Assembly (NCBI RefSeq): GCF_001949145.1
Contig: NW_019091368.1
Span: 1,702,479-1,766,478 of the forward strand
DNA: 64,000 nucleotides
From: Acanthaster planci
Lineage: Eukaryota; Echinodermata; Asteroidea; Valvatida; Acanthasteridae
Reading direction: 5' to 3'
Shown here: one piece after another, positions 46,401 to 55,400 of the stretch
Layout of the letters: each line of letters opens with the position of its first letter
Numbering within the stretch: the stretch's first letter is position 1
Position numbers and translations under genes: made by a program
Notes under the pieces: model-generated
What the model was told of the DNA's origin: nothing
Database searches by the model: none
What the model saw: the letters and a program-made list of their open reading frames with translations, nothing else

Positions 46401-49400
46401 TGTGAAAATCACATTTTATGTGCGCTAAAAGACTGAACCAAGCGACATGCATGGAACACTGATCATCATGCTGTAGTCCGACTTGTTATTATGAGCAGCG
46501 CTGTGGACATCACAACGCAACATTAGGACATACATATACCCTACCCGCAATTATGGCCGAACCAATTTTTTGGTCAAGAGCTGGCCGATAGCTGGTCGAT
46601 AATTGGCTGCTGCAGCCAGCTGCACCTGAAAGGAGGACGCTTGTGAAATATCTGGCACCTCATTAAAAACATACTTTGCGTTGAGTATAACAATTCACCG
46701 TCTCATTCTGGAATAAACCGTTCCTATACTTCAAACAAAATGAAATATTTTCATTGCAAAACAATTGAAAATGGAATTAGCCCCAATGAAAATTTGCGAT
46801 GACATACAAGTACCTTTCAGTCAAACGTGCAATGCGTTTTGAAAAAAGAAAAAATTCAACTGCCTGACGTTTCGATCCTAGCAGGATGTTTCTGAAAGGC
46901 AGCATGACAAAGACAGAGACAAACAACCAAGTATGAACAAATACAGAAGGACAAAAGGAAGAGTGAGAAAGCTGATGGCTGGAAAAGGAGCAGGGGATAA
47001 AAGGGGTCTGAAAAGGCACGGGTAAGGCAAAAAGGGATATGAGATTAATGTAATATGGTGGACTCCAGCTCAAAGAAGGGTGGATTNNNNNNNNNNNNNN
47101 NNNNNNNNNNNNNNNNNNNNNNNNNNNNNNNNNNNNNNNNNNNNNNNNNNNNNNNNNNNNNNNNNNNNNNNNNNNNNNNNNNNNNNNNNNNNNNNNNNNN
47201 NNNNNNNNNNNNNNNNNNNNNNNNNNNNNNNNNNNNNNNNNNNNNNNNNNNNNNNNNNNNNNNNNNNNNNNNNNNNNNNNNNNNNNNNNNNNNNNNNNNN
47301 NNNNNNNNNNNNNNNNNNNNNNNNNNNNNNNNNNNNNNNNNNNNNNNNNNNNNNNNNNNNNNNNNNNNNNNNNNNNNNNNNNNNNNNNNNNNNNNNNNNN
47401 NNNNNNNNNNNNNNNNNNNNNNNNNNNNNNNNNNNNNNNNNNNNNNNNNNNNNNNNNNNNNNNNNNNNNNNNNNNNNNNNNNNNNNNNNNNNNNNNNNNN
47501 NNNNNNNNNNNNNNNNNNNNNNNNNNNNNNNNNNNNNNNNNNNNNNNNNNNNNNNNNNNNNNNNNNNNNNNNNNNNNNNNNNNNAAGCAAGGGATAGAAA
47601 ATAGTTGCCTTCTTGGATGTTCAGGCCATGGGGTTGTTCGGCCTGCGGGCGTTTGATCCACTGCATGTCCTTCCTGAAACGAACGGCATCTTTACGGTGT
47701 CACTGTGACTCTATGATATTTAAGATCATATAAGACATGGAATGGTAAGGAAGGTTGAAGTGATGGTCACGGGGTAGCCAGTTGCTTGGTATTGACCGTG
47801 GATCTTTGGCTGTAGAAATCGCTTCTGGAGGGTGTTCTTAGTCCCTCCATCATAAACGAACAGTGCAGATCCTGCAAGAAGTAAGATGCACGTCTGTGAC
47901 ATTATGCTATAGGATATCGAAACGTCAGGCCCTCCAACTTCTTTGTATTAGGTTAGTGTAGCCAGCAAGCAGTTTGCAGCGGTCTTTATAATATTTAATA
48001 TTCAAATTAATCAGGAAACCCAACTGAATAGCGGGATGGTCGAATAAGAACCATACGGGAAATACCTAAGGTGCAAATGACTCCTGCGTCTTCACCATGG
48101 CCACAGTCATTCTCCCCGATCTCGTTATGCTGACAGCTCAGTAGGTTACGTTCAGAGCCAGTGCACTCCACATTGTCCAGGTGTATTGTACCAACGCCTT
48201 CTCCAAATGACGCTCCTGAGGTAGCTTCAATAGCACTGGGGAAGCCGAGCTGCCTGCAAGCCACCTGGGCTTCTTCTTGTCCCCATGAGTCGTCGCAAAC
48301 TGTGCCCCATTCACCGTTGAGGAGGAGTTCAAGCCTGCCCTCGTTAATTTTGTCACTGCCAACAAGCCGCATGTCAACTACAAGCAAGAAAAGGTAGATT
48401 CTCATAAGGTGTCTCCTCGTTCCGGTTTGTCAAATTGTGTGCTTTTAAGTTTGTTAAACAACAGGGTGATACATTTTAATACAATCAAACCGTAATTCAC
48501 AACTCTCCTTGACAGAAATCTATCTTCGAATCATCACGTAGATACATTTGTCACAAAAGGAACAATAGGATGCCTAGTTTTATCTGGAGACAAGTCAAAT
48601 TACGGTAAAGATTCTCATAACCTGTCAGACCTATTTGACCGAATTTGGAATGTAAACGTCTATGTGATAATGTTTGAAATACTACTGAGAGTCAACTGAC
48701 CAATGTTTTGGTGGTGAAAATACCATAACGATGACTGTTTTGATGTGTTTAACTTACCACATCGGACCCCGGCATCCTCACTGTGCCCACAATTGTGTTC
48801 TCCAAGCCCGGCGTGGCTACAGTCAAAAATGGTCTCTTCACCGCCTGCACATGTGACGTTATCCATCAGTATGTCCAGCCCATCTCCTGCACCAAAGGTA
48901 GCAGACGTAGAAGCTTCCCACGCACCAAGAAAACCCAGTTGACGGCAGACGACAGTTGCGTCATTCAGGTCCCACAGGTCATCGCAAACGGTCCCCCAGG
49001 CACCGTTCCAAAGCACCTCTACGCGACCGTCCATTGAGTTTGAGCTGCCTTGTAAACGTACTGTGCACATCAACCAAAATGATTTACAATATTGTAACGC
49101 AATGCAGTATTGATACCGGTTTTTCGAATTTTAAGTTTACCATCGTTTGTTCTCAGCTGCTAGGTGCGTCTGTTTGTTTATTGTTTTAGGGTACCAGTTT
49201 ATCGAAGCAGTCCCTATAAAAACGCGCAGCAGGGGTGACTCGCCCTCTTTTCCCGCCTGGTTGTCGACCTAAGCAGGCCAGTATTCCTGACATAGTTCGA
49301 GTTGTTTTGCATGTTTTTGTGAAAAACAAGAAGAAGGGTAGCCCGATATGAACTGCATCTGCCCTGTTATTATTTTCCCCGTTCGTCGAAGCTGAAACTG

Positions 49401-52400
49401 GCGCTAGGGTGTGGTTGCCGTGAGTGGTGTGTTGCGGGCCAGCGCGATAAACTTCCGCCAAAACGGATCGGCGTCACCGGCCTTTGAAAGCTAGACCGTT
49501 CGCTGACGTGGGCTGGCCAGACTGGGTAGCAGGGCCAGGAATCATTCTGACACCATCTTGTTTTTTGGTGCTGCTGAGAGGATGGTCTTCTTTACGTGAG
49601 TTTTTGCTGAGAAAAGTGCCTCAAAACATATTGGAATAGTGAGACGGTACGTTCACGGTTGTATATTTAGAAGTATTGACTTAATGTGAAATTTCTTAGT
49701 GGGTTCTGTCCATTTTAAGCCGTGAAAACAGTTTGCCAGTGTAGGCCACAATGGTCTTGACCTGTGTACTAATTACTAGGTAACGTTAGTCTGGGCCTAC
49801 ATATACATGATCTTGTACAAGCCTACAAGGTAACGTGTATGTGAAGGCTGAGCCATAACAACTGCTTAACGGACTCATTAGAGTCTGCCACGATGCTGCT
49901 ATTTTTGTAGTACGTAATAGGGAGACTAATTGCTTTCAGGTTTTTCACGAAGCAATTGGTTTTGTGTGGAAAGCAATCGAATGGGCCTGGGTCTGGGGCT
50001 TAAAAACTAAATGCGAATGCTGCCTGTAGGCCTAGGCCTATTTCATAACTGAGTCTGAGAAAAGTGTTACCAGGGCCTAAGTCTAATGTTAGGCCTAACT
50101 TTAATTACTAACAAATCTCATGTTAGCTGGCCCTGTGTTGTAGGAACTTGTCGTTGATGTTATGTACACTGCAAGTCCATGCTTTCCCGACAGTTTTCAG
50201 GTAGCCTAACAATTTTTGATTTGCACTATCCACCCATGCAGAGGAATTATTTCCGTGTCAACCGAGGAGACCCACATCCGATTCTTTGCTAAAAAGAACC
50301 TGGAAATGATTGGCTGGCAAGGTGGAGGACCGAACAATAACGGAATGAGGTATAAACTGGTTTGTTTTACTCGAATTATTCTTTGAATTCTTACGATTGA
50401 CCAATCTTTAGAGCGTTTAAACTGCCGTTTTCAGTCTAAGTATACTCTGTCCTTCACCATGAAGGGTTGCTGGGTTAAGGCTTAGCCGTCCAAGGGTATC
50501 CCTGATCCACCTGTTAGTGTACATATGTAGTCAGTTAAAAACACAAAATTGGGGATACATGATTGACTGATGTACAATTGCTGCATGATCTAATATTACG
50601 ACTCCTCCATATCTTCCTCACTTTTCCTCACACCGGCACAGTTCTCCAGTCATATTGTCATCATGTGATCAGCATCAAACTAAGGCGACATTGCAGTACA
50701 TGTACTTTTTTAAAATTCCTTAGTTCCTTAGTTTAAATTCCTTAGCCTGAACTTTTGAGATTTGGAGAGAAAACAGTCTCTGAATTGTGAAATATGTGTA
50801 TGACTGTGAATGTGAAGTTCTCAAATAGCTTTGAAACATGCTGTTACATACAACATTTACCTTGATCACTGTCATCTGATAATTTGTAATTAGTTATCGA
50901 GTTTCTTTACTTTCGGAACAGTGATGATGGAACTCAGTCCCAGCCAATTAAGCGTGATGACTGTCAGCTTCACAAGACAACCATTTTTTTGTTTTATAGG
51001 AAAATAAATCCCACCGTATCTTGGGTGTTATAGTGCACGTGGACTAAATGGGATGCCCACGTCCAGAACACGATATTTCGGGCCAACAAAAAACTGTACA
51101 TCTTAAAAACACTGAAATGGTTTTGCTTTATACCTGTCAATGATTTGGTCTCCATCTACCTTGGCCACATTAGGCCTTTGTTAGAATATGCCACACCAGT
51201 AACAAATTTTAACCTCACGCTGAAAGATGTTATAATTCTGGCGAATTTCCAGAAGATGGTCTGTAAAAATCATCCTTAGCAATGAATACAACGGTTATGA
51301 TGATGCACTTGTTTCTTGTGGCTTACCTACTCTCTGTCAGAGGCGAAATCAGTGTATTACGTTCGGTCAGTCTCAACTGAAACATAAAACATTTTAGTAC
51401 TTGGATTCCTCTGACTCGTCTTCAGTCACATGGTATCAGAACAGCCCTCTTGAAGGATTGGTGAAAAGTTATTCAACAGTATGTTTAACTAAACTTATCA
51501 GCTTCATGTCCAGCTTGCCCACTAACAGTAAAATAGATCTTTTTTTTTTTGCACTGGTTAATTTTTTCAAATCAAATTTCCTGCTAGTTTGTGTCTCAAT
51601 TCCTCCCCTTCCCTTTGACCCCCCGAACCTCCCCACCCCTGACTCCTTCCCCTTCGACCCCTTCTTGGCCTTATCCAATATCTATGTCCATATATCCCTT
51701 TGCTCTTTATCTCTGTCATGTTCATTAAATGTGTGTATTAATTCCTCATGTATTTTCATCCCTTCCACTTAGTTTGTGCGCATGCGCTAAAATTCGGCAA
51801 AGTCGTGGTCACTTTACTGTTGCTTGTTAAAACGGCGACGCCAGTCAGCAAGTGACTGCCCAAAATGTATCTGCGGAGATCTTCCGCACTGTGTAAACGT
51901 TTGCTGAACTTATACCAGAGAAATATTATCAGGCTGTAGATTTCATTTTGTGATGTGTTTTTTGTTAATCAAAAGTGACATTTGGGACAAAATGGGGTGA
52001 AACTGAGATGTCTGTGTACGTTACGTTTCTGAACGCAAAAAAAGGTATTTTAATTTTTTTTTTAAATCTGAATTGTTCTTCAGTTGGTCCTCGCATGCTG
52101 CTTATCCTGATAATTGAAAGGGTGTTTGAAGAAGGTTACCATGTTATGTTTAAGCTGAAGCAAATTTTCCTTTGGTCAACCCCCGAAAATTGGAAGGAAA
52201 ATAAAAGGGGACATGTCGATCATCGTATTTCTGTGCAGCCTGGACATCTGTGAGAGTTGTGAGTATTCTTAAAATTATTGCAAAGTGTGGGGACTTACCA
52301 TTGCAGTCTATGGGAATTTATTTGTAGTGGTGCACCCCTAGGTCTGGGCGCTTACGGCGTGCTTAGGGCGCGTGCGCACCGCTGCAGCGCGCTGATTGGT

Positions 52401-55400
52401 CAACACATACATCAATACATAATGACTTAGACTGGCATCCATGCTTAGCCCTGTTTCGTCACACATGTAAAATTCATGGCGGACCAGCTTCCCAGACTTC
52501 CACAGCAGATAAATTAATGTTTGGTAATTTTCGTGCCGAGCAGAATAGTTCTGCTGGGTCACCACGTTTTCGTGAATTTGCCATCAGGCAACGGAAAATC
52601 TGCTATTTTTCAGGCTGCACATTTCGGCTCGGAGCTCCTGGGACCATATACAAAGCCTATAGTGCTAGTAATTTGAAAAAAAAATCAATCACGATCAGTA
52701 AGGAAAAGCAAAGCAAAGTATAGCCATGTGTTCGTTCAGTTAACCTTCCACCTTACGCCCAACTTGTATTATGCAGTTACTACGTAGCAATGAACCAATC
52801 CAAAAGCGTCTTTAAAATATCGGCTCTTGCATTAGCGTAATGAGCACTGTCCAATACAGCCTCCGCGGACGGTTGCACCAAGACGTTCGTCCTGGTTCAG
52901 CCGACTTGCTTGCATATTTGTTGGACCGCATGAGGTCGCTCTTCGCCTTAATTTCGAGCGGTAGGTGCGCGCTGCGACGAACGACGAACGCATTGACCAA
53001 GGATGAGCCATGTACTAATCAGTCAAATGAGAAGTACCAAAGAGTGAACATCTTGTCGCTGGGTCTCCAAGGCTCACAAGAGCTATTTCTTGTAATTTCT
53101 AGAAAGATTACAAAATACAAGAGGTTTCTCAAACCAAACCCTTGGAGACTGGGGAGTTATATTTCCAGTTTGAAAAACTTTGTAATTTCATATGTGATTT
53201 CCTCCTGCACCATCAGGTGCAACTGCACAAAACCAGATACTCATTTTTTTTTATCCCAGGCACACTATGCATGGGAACTTTCATACCCCTATCAAAGTAC
53301 CAGATGCTTTAGGTTCTCCAACTACCCTTTGTTAGAAAGTACATTTAATAGATCTTGTGATTTCTTTAAATTAACTGTTCTAAGTTGAAGTCTGCTGAAG
53401 TTTGCTTTCTAACTATGGAAAGCAATTAAGATGATCCAAACTTCACAATTAATGAAGTTCAAATTTCATTGTAATTATGACTTCAGTGTGGCACCTTCAC
53501 ATACTAAACCCTGCGCAATGCGCTATTCTTAAACTCAAGGAAAACATTGCGCTATTTTTACGCTAAAAGCAACGCGCATTTGCATGACTGTAAATTCAAA
53601 AGTGGCGTTTGCCCGTGCTGATCGTCACATGTGTTTCAATGCATGTACAATTCTAACAATTTCTTTTGTTAGTGTGATCCCTACTGTTATTGTTGTTATT
53701 GAAATAAGTTAAGTGAATGGGCCCCTTTACTCTCTTTAATGCACGTCAAGTTTGCTTTTAGCTAGTCTTGGTCTCAAGACGTTAGTGCTTGATAGCAGAC
53801 ACCGTGCATAGTGCGCCCCCTAGCGAGTCGTAATTAGACTATGCACCAGCTCGAACTAACGTCTTGGGAATCTTGCAGCAGCGTTTTAACGAACCTTGTT
53901 CTTTATTTTTCAGCACTTGCTAAACTGCATGCATAATAAATTTCGATGACCTCAATAATACACCATGGTAACTAAGGTCACATGCACCATGGCTGTCTGC
54001 AGTACCGTCAACACAGACACGACAACAAAGACCTTCGTACGGCCGGAGTTAGCACGGAGTAGAACGAGTGATACTTAGACTAAGTTAGGCCTAGGTTATG
54101 TCAAAGGATGCTGTTCTTGTTGACCCACAATCATGTACAATCAGTATGACTTGCCCAGCTAACTAAATCGTCCTTAGGGACAATGTAGACTTTAACCTTC
54201 CAGGGCGGAGTACCCGGACTGCAAAGTGCTGCACGTGTAGGCTTATTTGCCGCTTGTGTGAGTAATTTGGCCTCAGGCAGCATGCCCATTGTGAGTTGCA
54301 AAAAACGAGAACGCATTTCCTCCGTGGTACGTGCCAGACAACGATTTTGTTTTCCCAACTTTCCTGCCACAGATATCGCAAACATGATGCGAAGCAGCAC
54401 AACTGCATGTAGTCCACAACGATATCTTTAAGAAGAGTGGCAATTTCATGTCTAACATGGAGTGACAAATATGTCTTCCATGTCACTAATCCCTTCCCAC
54501 AAACCAGACACTATCGACAGGGTACTTGCTCTCATGAAGCCGCCATGTTGTACGAACTTCGAAGTACATGTACATAATTATAATACCAAGGCTATAAATA
54601 TTCAAGAAGATCGGTCATTTGCATACAACTGCCGCACCCCCATTCCTGCAAGATTCCCAAGACGTTAATAGTGAGAGTAAGTAAAACCTAGTTGTGCGAG
54701 GGCGCTCTTCAACAGAAATAAAACAACTATCCGTCACTGACGTCTTGGGCCAAGAGTAGCTTTTAGCTTGAAGATAAATTCGTTATCACGTTCGTGTGGA
54801 ACAAGGAATAATGCAGTGCGTCTACATTCCGTAGACCACTCGGCCGCACGGTGATAACAAATATAAGTAATAGATTACAGATTTATTTAAATAAAAAACT
54901 TAATTCTTACTTAGATGAAATTGTCTTTGATATATTTTTCATGTGAGCCCAAGAAACCCTTCTGGAAGATTTTGACATTACAATTAATGAATTTTGTTTG
55001 AGAAAAACCTTTTTATTTTAACTTCATTGTAATTGATTCATTTTTTTAATGAAAGCTTACAAGACCTCATTTTACTGATTTTATTGCACTCTGTGAGATT
55101 GTGCATTTGACATGCGCTTTAGACGGCAACAATTTATTTTGTGCTTGAAGAATTCTTTTTTAAGAATAAGAAAAATTCCCCGAGGAAATGCTTTTGTATG
55201 TTCCCATGAATCCTTTTCTAGTTAGCGTTTATGCTACACATCTAAACACAAAATATTGAACACCTAAACATACAAATGTTTAATATACACCTAGGTGTTG
55301 TACTGATAAACACAATAAGTGTTTATCGTGAGGACATGTTTACAATTGATGGCAAGAAAATGTTTAGAAAAGGTTTAGATTCTAAACACTTTTTTGCGTC

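Noticed and set aside
46777-47666. 294- and 198-codon frames across the second N run
   Set aside because: Same artefact; the flanking residues are better explained by the retroelement-like insertion.
50922-51000. Possible third exon of the plus-strand gene after TTCGGAACAG
   Set aside because: The phase fits, but the sequence is LINE reverse transcriptase in another frame and lacks a donor.
52840-53388. 182-codon plus-strand open frame
   Set aside because: No recognisable domain, no splice context and mixed composition; not enough to call a gene.
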